In this document: positions 42,554 to 52,654 of the stretch, one piece after another
Layout of the letters: each line of letters opens with the position of its first letter
Numbering within the stretch: position 1 is the first letter of the stretch
Source of the DNA: Symsagittifera roscoffensis
Lineage: Eukaryota; Xenacoelomorpha; Acoela; Convolutidae
Direction: 5' to 3'
DNA length: 64,000 nt
NCBI RefSeq assembly: GCF_963678635.1
Contig: NC_087066.1
Span: 62,114,054-62,178,053 of the forward strand
Notes under the pieces: generated by a model
The model's input: the letters and a program-made list of their open reading frames with translations, nothing else
The model's database searches: none
Told to the model about the DNA's origin: nothing
Position numbers and translations under genes: made by a program

Positions 42554-43753
42554 CTAAATTTTCATATTGTATCCGTCCAGGCGAACTATCCACCTCCCAA
42601 TGTAACTTTGGTCCATTGAGTATGTCTTCAGCCAGCTTAGTGCCCGGTTGTCGACTCGCAACTTGAATGGCTCACTGCCTAGGTATGCCCTATATTTCTC
42701 GACAAAGGTAACCACCGCGAACATCTCTGCTTTCGGTGCTCCGTACTTCATTTCCGTGTCACTTAGGACTTTGCTCCCGTACGCTATCGGTCTCAAGACT
42801 GTCTTCCCGTTCCACCCTTGTTCTTGGTGGAGAATTCCAGATATCGCTACTACCGACGCGTCCGTATCCAGTACGTACATCCCCTTCTCTGTTGGCATCC
42901 CTAGTACTGGTGCCTCGCACAACTCTTTCTTTATTCTCTGGAATGACTCTTCTGCTGCGTTATTCCACGTGAACTTCTTGCCCTTGTGCCTCATTAACTG
43001 TTGCATCGGATAAACCTTGTCCGCATAGCCTTTGACGAATTCCCTATAGTAATTTGCAAAACCCAGAAAGCTCATCAATTGGTGTTCCGTTTTCGGCGAT
43101 TTCCAAGTTAGAACTGCCTCTACTGCGTTTGGATCTGGTCTGATGCCGTGTTTGTCCAGCATCCTCCCCAAGTATTTTATCGAGTCCTTGAGTATCTCAC
43201 ACTTTGATGGTTTGCACTTCAGCCCCGACGTCTTCATACACGCAAATACTTCGTCAAGTCTTTCAATGTGGTCCTCTAGTGTGGGTGTCGCTATTACCAC
43301 GTCATCCACATAGCACATTACCAGATTGCCATACTTCTTCGTCACGCCTATCAGCGCGTGTGCCATCAACGGCTGAAACGTGGCTGTGGCATTGCAAAGT
43401 CCAAACGGCATCCGTTTCCATTGAAACAGACCCAACTCGCAGGCAAACCCTGTCTTGTCCCTGTCCTGCTTCCTGAGTGGTACCTGCCAAAAAGCCGAGT
43501 CTAAATCAAGAGTCGTAAAAAATTTTGCATCACCTAACTTCGAGAGGCTCTCATCAATCCTAGGTATGGGATAGGCATCCTTCACCGTGACGGAGTTCAG
43601 GTATCGAAAGTCACAACAAAACCTCAACTGGTCGCCTTTCTTTTTGGCCATCACTACTCCACACGCCCACGGTGATTTGGATGGTTCTATCATGTCATAC
43701 TCTAGTAGCGTTTCAATCTCCTTTCTACACGCATCCGATTTGTGTGGGGTCAT
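42554..43753 (-). pseudogene. Reverse transcriptase and RNase H (element A)
   Basis: The 399 codons span the RT palm and RNase H. RT motifs are EYDMIEPSKSPWACGVV, LRFCCDFRYLNSVT, TTLDLDSAFWQVPL (first catalytic Asp), MPFGLCNATATFQ, and VMCYVDDVVIA (catalytic YVDD). The RNase H has Asp in LDTDASVVAIS, Glu in APKAEMFAVV, and Asp in RVDNRALSWL. It ends at TAG 42554 where the family has an acidic residue. A one-base deletion near 43750 separates it from the protease-side frame. The core catalytic residues are all retained. Confidence 0.85.
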
Positions 43754-44721
43754 GCGCCTCGCCCGTCCCTGTGCGGTATTGCGTTTTCCTCAAGTTCTAT
43801 TTCGTGCTCAACAAAATTACAACACCCGATGTCTGCCTTATGTCTTGAAAAAACTTCTTCGTTCCGTTCTAGTACGTCCTTGATGGATTCGAGCTGTTCG
43901 TCCGTGAACTTGCCTCTTAGGTGTTCAATATCCGGTAGAACCGGTTTATTACCCTGTATTTCGTCTAATGTGGGCCGTTCCGGGAAATTCGAACAGCTCG
44001 ATAGTCCATCGTCCGTCTCTGACTTAAGTGACTTCACAAGACCTGATGTATCTTTTATTTTATTCAATCGTCTCAAGATACAAATTTTGTCCCTATGATT
44101 GGGACAATCAACAACTTCATTTTGTTTATGGTTTTCAGTGATTTCATATCGAGTTTTAACAGGTAAAGCATATCCCAGTTTCCTCCCCCTCTGTATCGTG
44201 ATTGGCATGTCAAGGGTATTCAATAAGACACTCACGCAGAGGCCGCTCTTCTTAATCGAGAAGGATCTTCCTAAAACAGCAGCACTTTGACTATTTGGGT
44301 TTGGGACTACACATACCTGCTTGTTGTCACTTAGTTCATTGTAATTTTTCATTCGTAAGCTTACAATCGCCGCCTCGTTCGCCTTTAGCCTCACCCTCCT
44401 ACTCAAGAATACCGGTGCTTTGGTTTCATTTGCTATTATTAAATTTACCGGTTTGATTGCATACCTCCTATCCGGGTTCCGTATCCTGAACATTGCGTTG
44501 TTTAGATCAATCGCTACATCAAAGTTCCTGATGAAGTCTCTGCCTAAAATAAATTGGTCAGACTCATCTAGGTTTTCTACCACAAGAAAGCTCATCCACA
44601 GGTTACGTTCCCCCAGATTGAGGGCTATTATCGGCGTTCTGCCCAACACTCGCAGGGCCCCTTTGTTTGCAGCTGACAACCGTATTCTCGAATCTATCAA
44701 ATCATCTTTGTTGAAGCCCAT
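43750..44721 (-). pseudogene. Protease C-terminal part and RT N-terminal linker (element A)
   Basis: This frame continues the protease after TGA 44728-44730. It contains the second glycine block QFILGRDFIRNFDV, SAAVLGRSFSIKKSGLCV, LGYALPVKTR and the pre-RT region FSRHKADIGCCNFVEH. It ends at a one-base deletion in the sequence that corresponds to GARRM in element 1. It is homologous along its length to 4220-5170 of element 1. Confidence 0.75.
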
Positions 44722-44727
44722 TCGTTC

Positions 44728-46485
44728 TCAAGTTTCGATTGGTATGACACTCAAGACTGCTCCCGTATCAAGTAACCCACGTAACTGAGTCTTTTTGCCA
44801 CTTATGTCTAGCACGTGTCCTGTCACATCTGCCTCTGTCCCGATGTGCATCGCATCTTCTTCAAGCATGGCGCAGTGTCTGATCGATCTCACTTTCAACT
44901 CTTCTTTTCCCACGTAGATTTGCCCAATTAGGTCTTCATCACATGTTATCATTGTTTTGGTATAGATGTTGATTCCATCTATATTTAGCATCACTTCATG
45001 TGGACCATAAGCTTCTGTGTACCTGTTATCAACACGTACCGACTTGCTACCCCCTCTGGTGAGTAGTGCTCTCAACGCTCTAGAAGTCGTTTGTGGGCTT
45101 ATACAACTCAAGTAATCTGCGTACACATCAATGTGCTTTATTGTTTGGTCACTTGGTTCGCTTAAGTTTCTCGTTACTTCGTGGCCGCCCACAGTGATTA
45201 TTGACATTATTCTTGCCCCAATCTTTGTTATGCCAAATGGCTTTCCTGTAACCATTTTTACAGTGTTGCAGTTTCCATTTTTTGTCGACCCCTCAGCAGC
45301 TTCTGGTATTGTTTGTGCGCAACTTAATGTTTCGTTCATTCTCTGTCTTTGGATCTCTTGCTTCAACCGTTGTTCTATTTCTTTCGCTGCCAGGTCTTGT
45401 TTCACTTTGTTGATGGCCTCCGCTGCCGCCTTCTCATAATCTATTGCTAGGTCGTTCTTCGCCGTGGCCTCTACTGCACTATTACATTGTGTTACAGCTT
45501 TCACTGTTTTCGTTGGTAGCTCAGCACTTGGTCTTTCTAGGTTTTTCGTCTCAAATTCACCTTGTCTGTTTCTCTGGTTCTGCACCGCTGCTAGCGCCAA
45601 CTTGTGTTTTGGATGACTCTGATTCTTGACCGCTACCCAAAACAACGGACAGTCCATCCTGAAGTGCCCCTCTTGGTTGCAGAAGAAGCATCTTGCACCT
45701 ATTTTGATGATCAAGCCACTATAGAACTCGTGTTCCTCCATCTGGCTCATCTCTTCCTCATCGGGTGCATATCCCAAACTCTTCATGCCCTGTTTGTATG
45801 TCGTGCAATCCGCCACATGATGATCCGCCGACCCGCAGTTAGCACATGACCTGCGTTTGTCCATGTCATCTCTGGGCTTGTACCATGACGACCTCTGTGG
45901 CTGACTTCCCCCTTGTGTGTTCCTGTTGTCTGAGTACGAGTATTTCTTGGGTTTCATCAGCATGTACTCTCTTGACTTCTGCCTCATCTCTTCTGGAGTT
46001 GGTGCACTGTCTTTTGACAATGTATAGTACGTTGCTAACATCGTTCTCAAGTCATCACTCTTTACCCCATCAATGAACTTTGAGGCGATGCTGAAGTTCC
46101 TTCGATTGGTAGATTCTTCCGGGTCACTCCTTCTTCTCAGGCTCTCAAGATTATCTAGGAACCTGTCTATCGATTCATCGTCCCTTTGTCTCCTCTTTTC
46201 AAATCGCATCATCGCTTGATGACCCTTCATGCCTGAGCCGAATCTGTTTAACAATATTTCAAAGATTTTGTCCGCTGTGTCGCGTTCCTCTTCTTTCTTC
46301 GCAACCACGCATTTCAATGCCGCCCCTTCCAGATTGCTCAGTATCGCTGTGCATGCCTGCCTCTCATCGTTCAAGTTGTCTTGTTCTAAGTGCAACCTCA
46401 CGACTTCTACCCAAGTGTCAATGCATCCATCTGAATCATCTTTGAACTCCTTCGGTTTCTTGAAGGTTTTCCTGGATTTGTTGCC
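44728..46485 (-). pseudogene. Gag capsid, zinc knuckles and protease active site (element A)
   Basis: The open part includes a capsid-like Retrotrans_gag segment (FEILLNRFGSGMKGHQAM and MRFEKRRQRDDESIDRFL), two intact CCHC knuckles (CANCGSADHHVADC and CFFCNQEGHFRMDC), and the protease active site LRGLLDTGAVLSV. It stops at TGA 44728 where element 1 has Trp (KTW), a TGG-to-TGA change. In-frame sequence continues upstream of the first Met to TGA 46486. Gag forms the particle and binds RNA. The protease cleaves Gag-Pol. Confidence 0.8.
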
Positions 46486-47142
46486 TCATCTGTCACTCGA
46501 GTCGGTGTTCCTCTTGACGAAGGCTTCTAGCGTCCTGTTCATCATTTCCCAGGTGCTTGCCCAGATCATGGCATCCGGTCCCACGTTGTTGTGAGTCGTG
46601 GAGTCCCCTGGACCACTGGTTGTGTTCGCTGTTCCATTTTTTATAATGGCCCTGGCCCCCACCGGTGCCGTAATCGCGGCCTCCAGGGTTGCTGGTAACG
46701 GTGTTGACTGTCGTTTGTTCCTTTGAGGCTCCACAAAGTCCACTCTATTACCTTGTGTCCTCTCTGCAGCTGGCCTGTCTTGTTGTGTTGAATTCCTAAG
46801 AATAGCGTCTAGCTTTGTCTGTATTGCACTTGAGCTCTCAGCCTGTTCCCTACTCATCGTATCCATTCTCGTTTCCAAACTCCCTAACTGGCAATTCACT
46901 GTGTCATATCGCTGCTTCATTTCTTGCATGTCTTTTCTGATGTTCTTTTCTCGCTCTTCATCAGTGGTTTCTACTTTGTCAGACATCTTCTGAAGCTTTT
47001 CCTCCGTCGCTCTCGCTAGACGGAAATAGTTGTCCAAGTACTCATGTTTGTTGTGTCTCATTTCATTCCTTATCACATTTCTATCCTCTTCGCTGTGCTT
47101 CAGTTTCTCATCTATCTGATCTAGCTTCGCCATCAAGTCGCT
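46486..47142 (-). pseudogene. Gag coiled-coil segment (element A)
   Basis: It runs from MAKLDQIDEKLKHSEEDRN through a long charged helical region rich in Glu, Lys and Arg that looks like a coiled coil, then a Pro/Thr/Ala-rich stretch and WASTWEMMNRTLEAFVKR. It is in the same frame as the segments on both sides but bounded by TAA 47143-47145 and TGA 46486-46488. A multimerisation role for Gag is inferred only from the coiled-coil pattern. Confidence 0.6.
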
Positions 47143-47646
47143 TTACTCAAGAGTTGTCGTTCCATGGTCCGTTGTTGTCCTGTAGTTGGTCACTGGTCCC
47201 GATTTTCTCTGACCCTCGTTCTGATCGGTCTCTGTCGTTCTCGTGGATACTGTTCCAAATGTTTTGCTTTTCTCGACTTTCGTCTCCTCCACTGCTGCGT
47301 CCTTCGATCTCATTCCGACCATCATTGCTGATCTTTCAGTAAAAGACGTTCTCTTTTGAGACTCATCCTTCACTGTTTCTGGCGTGTTGCCTGTTGTGTC
47401 TTCCACGTTGTCTATCGGTGAGAACTCTATAGGATTTGGGTTAGAATCTTCCGCATTAAGCATTGGAGTTGACTCTGTCGTCTTCTTTCCTGCTTCATCC
47501 ATACTTTGATCAGGTGTCTCTAGATCAATCTCAATGGTGGGTACTACTCGTTCCCCTTCCATGCCCTCTTTTGCTTTGTTCTCCGTGGTACTCCTCGTGC
47601 TGACCATACTAACTGAAAAGTTCTTCTTTGTTACCTTCGGACCCAT
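47143..47646 (-). pseudogene. Gag N-terminus, low complexity (element A)
   Basis: The 167 codons begin MGPKVTKKNFSVSMVSTRS, the most upstream in-frame Met, 1.6 kb from the LTR. The sequence is Thr/Ser/Glu/Asp rich without a recognisable fold. The initial MG might suggest myristoylation (MGPKVTKK), but a Ser/Thr at position 6 is lacking in the strict sense (position 6 is Thr, MGPKVT), so this is only a possibility. It ends at TAA 47143, in frame with the coiled-coil segment. Confidence 0.55.
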
Positions 47647-47935
47647 TGATGTTGTCTTACGTAGCGACGAATTATACTTTGTCTTCGCTTCGGTAGATCT
47701 TTTTTTCAGCTACCGGTACCCTGCTCCGCCTCATTATTTACAATTGTTACTATTTACAGTATTATTATCTACAAAATTCTACTCTAAGGTTAAAACCTCT
47801 TTTGACGAAAAAAAATTTTGTAAAAAGAAATTGACGATTTGCTAAAAACCACTTTTCTTAAGCTCTTGAAAATTTTATATGTTAGGATAGGATAGAGAAT
47901 ATGATTTTACAATTGGTTACTTCAACCTGACTTAT
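47647..47935 (-). other. Proximal leader of element A
   Basis: Noncoding, A/T-rich sequence between the Gag start and the minisatellite. No feature was recognised. Confidence 0.45.
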
Positions 47936-48405
47936 GTCCCAAGACCAATTTCCCAAGACCAACGTCCCAAGACTAATGTCCCAACACCAACGTCCCAAGA
48001 CTATTGTCCCAAGGCTAATGTCCCAAGACCAATGGCCCAAAACCAACGTCCCAAGACTATTGTCCCAAGACTAATGTCCCAAGACCAATGGCCCAAGACC
48101 AACGTCCCAAGACCACTGTCCCAAGACTATTGTCCCAAGACCAATGTCCCAAGACCACTGTCCCAAGACTAATGTCCCAAGACCAATGGCCCAAGACCAA
48201 TGTCCCAAGACCACTGTCCCAAGACTAATGTCCCAAGACCAATGTCCCAAGACCAATGTCCCAAGACTGTTTCGTACCAAGACTGCTCTGGTCCAAGACT
48301 GTCCCAAGGCTGCACTGTCCCAAGACTGTCCCAAGACTGTGTTGCCCCAAGACTGTCCCCAGACTGCAATGTCCCAAGACTTCTTCGGTACTGTCCCAAG
48401 ACTCG
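47936..48405. repeat. 14-bp minisatellite in the leader of element A
   Basis: About 30 copies of a 14-bp unit ATGTCCCAAGACCA, with variants (CTGTCCCAAGACTA, ATGGCCCAAGACCA, ACGTCCCAAGACTA), fill about 470 bp. Toward 48280 the units become irregular (GTCCCAAGACTGT, TTGCCCCAAGACT). The array is open in several frames on both strands because its unit lacks stops, so open frames here are not evidence of genes. It lies in what would be the transcribed 5' leader of the element. Confidence 0.9.
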
Positions 48406-49240
48406 TCACTGAGTGTTTGGATATCGGGTCTCTTCTTCTTCGTTGTAGGGACTATTGAACCACTGTACCTTTTACCACCACTTGAGCTCTAGTAAAAAAT
48501 TTTCCCAAAATCCCTATCTTAAAGGTCGAAACCCAAATACTAATCCAGTCTTTTCAGGCTATTTGAAACTCTAAATTCGCCGCAGGTATCTTGTGATCAC
48601 CTGTTCGTTAAAATACCAACAACAAATTTTCACCAAAACGTAAAGTTTTAAACTGGAAAAAATTTCAAAAACAGATGGGTGAATTCTCCTGAAATTCAAG
48701 GTTGACTGATGTCAATCTTGTCCGAAAAAATGTCTGGTACCCGATTGCCACGCGTTTTCCTCCCCCCTGCTAGCGATCTTATGGGGTATCACAAAAACTG
48801 TCTATGTCCGTTCCCCCTTACCGATCCGACCAGGGTACCTACCTTAACCTGATTCTAATTTTGGATATCCGCTTCCTATAACCAACGCGTGTAAATATCT
48901 AATGTAACTAAGTCGACAATGCCGAACAATTAGTTAATATAAAGGTTTGATCCAAATGATCCGGTATCAAAGTCACTGTCTTTTCGTTTTATGGTTTTTG
49001 TTCCTTTTTCTATACTTTTTTCTTGTTTTTGTTTCCCTAGTTACCCCCTTTACTCGGTTAGCTAGGCCTCGTTCGGAGAGCGTACCAGGAAGTTTTCTCA
49101 AGTTTTCTTAAGAAGCTATCACGGTACAACCGGAAGGCTTACACGTTCCCGCTGAACCGTACCACCGGTACTCTAGAATGGGCATGCAGTCCGGAGCTGT
49201 GTCAAGTGGGTTCGACTCCGTAGTCATGATGTCGTAAAAA
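48406..49240 (-). other. Distal leader of element A
   Basis: Noncoding leader between the minisatellite and the LTR. A stretch GGGTTCGACTCC at 49208-49219 (plus strand) matches a tRNA B-box consensus, but no cloverleaf forms around it. The region from 48960 to 49090 is T-rich. No gene is seen. Confidence 0.45.
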
Positions 49241-49255
49241 CACCCAAGAGCGCCA
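49241..49255 (-). promoter_or_regulatory. Candidate primer binding site (element A)
   Basis: In coding orientation TGGCGCTCTTGGGTG begins 12 bases after the LTR end. TGG at the start is what a tRNA CCA end would pair with, but the distance is larger than usual and the tRNA is not identified. Confidence 0.3.
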
Positions 49256-49266
49256 TAAAAACACTA

Positions 49267-50167
49267 TGTAACAGTCGCCTACTTCAGTCACATATGAGGC
49301 TTAAGAAAAATAGGCCCTATAACCATTGGCTCAAGAGTCAGGGACACTATCTCTTGTGTTTTTCTACCTCAAGAACGGTCGGAGCCAATTCGGTTCGCTT
49401 GCGACATGAGACTAGAACCCGTTCCAGCTTAAAGGCTACTACCAAAATTCCCCCCCCCCCCACTCTAGAAAATAAGAACGTTCCCATACTTAGGTCTCAA
49501 AATACCCAAAATACATGAACGCCGTTAAAAACAGGGTCGGAACAATCCGTTAAGTTACTTTTTATTGGACATGAAACTTTGATCCATTTCAGATGGATCA
49601 ACCTAAAACTCGCCTTATCTCAACATAACAATCATAAAACACACTCGAGAAATTTGAATTAGGGACTCACATGTTGATGCACTCGAGTACAAGGAGTAAT
49701 TAAATTGGTAAAAATCTCAAGAATTAGGTAATATAACTAGATAAGTTTAATACTGGTCAGTTTTGGTAACAGAAGTAAGTTCTGGCTCTAGAATTAGAGT
49801 TTTTGTATGAACCATTGGGACACTCAAGCAGTCCACCTTTCCATTGAAGGTTCACTCTCGTTTGTTCCGAATAGTTGTTCTCTCTTCTTTTTATTATCTC
49901 TCTTCCTATTTCGGGATAAGACAGCTCTACTCGTGTCCTACTTTATATCTGGAAATTGCGAATAGCAATTTCCTGCTGTTTTTCTTGAGTATTTTCCCGC
50001 AATTGTAAACTCGGATGTTCTGATTTTTCATTTTTTGTTTTCAGTTGGTACGAGAAAACTGAGCATGACAGGCTCCATTCGAAATTTTGAAAATTAAAAC
50101 TTCACTCCAAAATTACGTAATTTCGTGTCTCTCAAGGTCAAACTTCCAGACATGACCGACTGGCACA
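49267..50167 (-). repeat. 5' LTR of element A
   Basis: 901 bp, matching 30202-31099 almost throughout, with the largest difference in a poly-C run near 49450. It should carry the element promoter. No TATA box was assigned with confidence. On the plus strand it contains TTTTTTGTTTTCAG near 50033-50042, an acceptor-like phrase that is antisense to the element. Confidence 0.9.
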
Positions 50168-50785
50168 CAGAGACCGCTCCAAGTTGCAACTATTGTGTCG
50201 CTACAATAGTTGCAAAGCAGTTGCTAACAACAGTGAGGGGTGGAAACCAGCCTTCCGGGTTACAGGGAAATCAAGCTTAACGTGCTTGATTCAGTGGATT
50301 CGAGTATCCGGAGGGGTTTCGGGACTGAATTTTTTATCATTTTATATGAACTTTTAGCTTCCCTGTCATGTCCTGAATTGAATTTAATTAACATCCGAAT
50401 TCATTCTACTAAGATGAGAAGCTAGGAGTTGGGGGAAAGGGTTGATCCATCTTCGATGGAGATGATGATTTTTCTCTATTGAACAAAAACAATAATAATT
50501 CAAAAAGTAGTAGTAGCCCTGTTTTTAGGAGTGACCTCGTGGTCTGGGGATACTGAGACCCAGCCATGAGCTCAATATTTTTGCATGTAATCTAATTAAT
50601 TTGAGTGTTTTGACCGAAGCCGAAAGCAGTAACGTTTTTGTCGACCCGATGTTAGAAAGACCACCGAAAGTACTGGCTTGGTAGAGACGTTGAAAAGCAT
50701 GTAGAGCTCTGTTTAGACGTTGGCCAGTCGTCTTAGAACCTAGCTTTATTTTCCGTCGATATGTATCTTCCGGGCGAATGTTACA
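50168..50785 (+). repeat. Solo LTR, right part
   Basis: It continues the solo LTR after element A and ends GGGCGAATGTTACA, followed by AAG (50786-50788), a repeat of the AAG at 29891-29893. It aligns with the second half of the element 1 LTR: GGGAAAGGGTTGATCCATC near 50434, CTGAGACCCAGCC near 50552, and the terminal block. Confidence 0.75.
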
Positions 50786-51300
50786 AAGATGAGGCACGAC
50801 TTGGCATTAAGGCAAACGGACCCTGGGGTTCACGATTCAGCCGCGCTCTCTTTGATGTGAAAATTTTCAACCCCCATGCCAAAACATCGCGAAAACTGCA
50901 TAAGGAGGCATACAACTACCACGAAACGCTGAAGAACTCCAAATACCAGCAAAGAATTTCAAACGTAGAGCAGAGTAGCTTCTGCCCGCTTATTTTTGGC
51001 TGCACCGGTGGCGCTGCTCCAACAGCCACGCGGACGATGCAGCGATTGGCCGAAAAACTAAGTGAAAAAAGACAAGAAAGCTATCCAGAATCTATAAACT
51101 ACATAAGAACTAAAATAAGCTTCGCGCTCCTGAGGAACACGTGCAAACTCTACCCAAACGAAAAGGAAAAGGACAGAAACCAGCCAACCTGTTGAAGACC
51201 TTCAGAAAGGATTTCCAGACCGACGACGTCCACATCCTGGAAGAAAAAGCTTTCGCAAGAACATTATAACCTTAATGCGCTCTTGATATCATTCATTCAT
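50786..51300 (+). mobile_element. LINE 2, 3' portion
   Basis: It resumes the reading frame lost at 29893 and runs to the 3' end of the element. The tail region contains CATTCATTCATTC at about 51289-51301. The LTR of element C begins 20 bp later at 51321. Confidence 0.7.
50788..51195 (+). pseudogene. Restriction-like endonuclease domain of LINE 2 (C-terminal part)
   Basis: The translation starts DEARLGIKANGPWGSRFSRA and continues LFDVKIFNPHAKTSRKLHKE, then a helical C-terminus ending LRNTCKLYP. The Asp in the ARLGIKANG strand and the FDVKIF strand fit a PD-(D/E)XK nuclease core as in RLE-type LINEs. Together with the CCHC and RHN motif at 29700-29800 it forms one domain now split by 20.9 kb of inserted DNA. 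The Met at 50761 belongs to the LTR and is not a start codon of this protein. The nuclease would nick the target site for priming. Confidence 0.65.
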
Positions 51301-51320
51301 TCGCTCCTGAGGAGCTCTAT

Positions 51321-52225
51321 ATGTAACATTCGTCTACTGCAGTCACACATGAGGCTTAAGAAAAATAGGCCCTATAACCATTGGCTCAAGAGTCAGGGAC
51401 ACTATCTCTTGTGTTTTTGTACCTCAAATCAGTCGGAGCCAATTCGGTTCGCTTGTGACATGAGACTACGACCCGTTACAGCTTAAAGGCTACTGCTAAA
51501 ATATCCCCCCACTCTAGAATTAATAACGTCCCCATACTCAGGTCTCTAGATACCCAAAATACATGAACGCCGTTAAAAACCGGGTTGGAACAATCCGTTA
51601 AGTTAATTTTTATTAGACAGTGGAACTTTGATCCATTTCAGATGGATCAACCTAAAACTCGCCTTACCTCAACATAACAATTATAAAACACACTCTAGAA
51701 ATTTAAATTAGTACTCACATTGTAGCACTCTCAAGAACCAGGAAGTAAATAAGTCGGTAAGCAACTCAAGAATCAATAAAGTAACTAAGATGAGTTTAAT
51801 GTTAGTCAGTTTTAATAACAAGAACAAGTTTTTACTCTAGACTGTAAGTTCTCGTGAACCATTGGGACACTCTAGCTGTCCACCTTTCCACCGAAGGTTC
51901 ACTCTGGTCCAGTTAATAATAGTACTCCAGTCACAACAATCCAGTTCGTGGGAATGCGCTCGTCTCTGTTTCAGATGGGACAGCTCTACTCTCGATTATT
52001 ATTGCTACTGAAATTGCGAATAGCAATTTCCCACTGATTTTTCTAGCAACTTTCCCGCGATTGTCACTCGATCGTTCTGACTTCTCTTTTCTGATTTTCA
52101 GTTATCGCGAGAAAATCGTGCATGACAGGTTCCATTCGAAATTTTGAAAAATTAAATTTCACTCCAAAATCAAGTGTTTTTTGCTTCTCTCAAGGTCAAA
52201 CTTCCGAATATGACCGACTGGCACA
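51321..52225 (-). repeat. 3' LTR of element C
   Basis: 905 bp, plus strand TGTAACATTCGTC...GACTGGCACA. It is the same family as the LTRs of A but clearly more different from either than those two are from each other. The boundary is fixed by the polypurine tract at 52226. Confidence 0.88.
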
Positions 52226-52237
52226 TACTCCCCGGAC
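52226..52237 (-). promoter_or_regulatory. 3' polypurine tract (element C)
   Basis: GTCCGGGGAGTA in coding orientation, directly before TGTGCC of the LTR. Confidence 0.75.
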
Positions 52238-52654
52238 TCGAGATCGATGTCCTCATCGCGTGCTGTCTTCTGCCAGTGAGTCCCAGAAAACCGAGTGTTA
52301 CTCAAGATACAGTGCCAGTGGTCATTTACAGAAGGTTGCAGCAGACTTAAGCTTATCTACACCCCAAAATTCACAGCCATGTAAAACTTTCACACTATCG
52401 CTAAACAGCAATCAAAATCTGCACACACCTGCACCCTTGAATTCTTGCTTTCCAAGCCAATCATTTAAAATTTCTTTTGTCCTATTCAATCAGGAAATTG
52501 TCATGCAGCATTTTGATTTATATAATAAATATAGTATATTAATAACAATATTTGCTTTGTTAAAATTTCTTTTTCGTGAATCCAAGTTTCACCCGGATCC
52601 ACGCTCAAGCCCCCTTTCCCCTCTCAAGACTCAAGATCCATACGAGCCACCCAC
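52238..52654 (-). other. 3' noncoding region of element C
   Basis: It lies between the ORF2 stop and the polypurine tract and is homologous to 31112-31541 of element A. No gene is seen. Confidence 0.5.

Larger units (their letters stand above)
30202..50167 (-). mobile_element. Element A: nearly full-length giant Ty3-type LTR retrotransposon
   Basis: The element is 19,966 bp long between two LTRs that differ at roughly 20 sites by eye. In minus orientation it has a 5' LTR, a leader with a 14-bp minisatellite, Gag, protease, RT, RNase H, integrase, Pol C-terminal extension, a truncated macro-like domain fused to SGNH, the rest of ORF2, a polypurine tract and a 3' LTR. It sits inside the solo LTR and is flanked by CAG on both sides (30199-30201 and 50168-50170). 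All coding frames are broken by stops and frameshifts, and about 1.94 kb present in element C is missing at the Pol-ORF2 boundary. Confidence 0.88.

Noticed and set aside
48071-48492. Open frames on both strands with repeated SQDHCPKTNVPRP-type peptides
   Set aside because: They arise because the 14-bp minisatellite lacks stop codons in several frames. There is no sign of a real gene.
49208-49219. tRNA-like B box GGTTCGACTCC in the leader of element A
   Set aside because: The flanking bases do not pair into a T arm or acceptor stem, so no tRNA gene is called.
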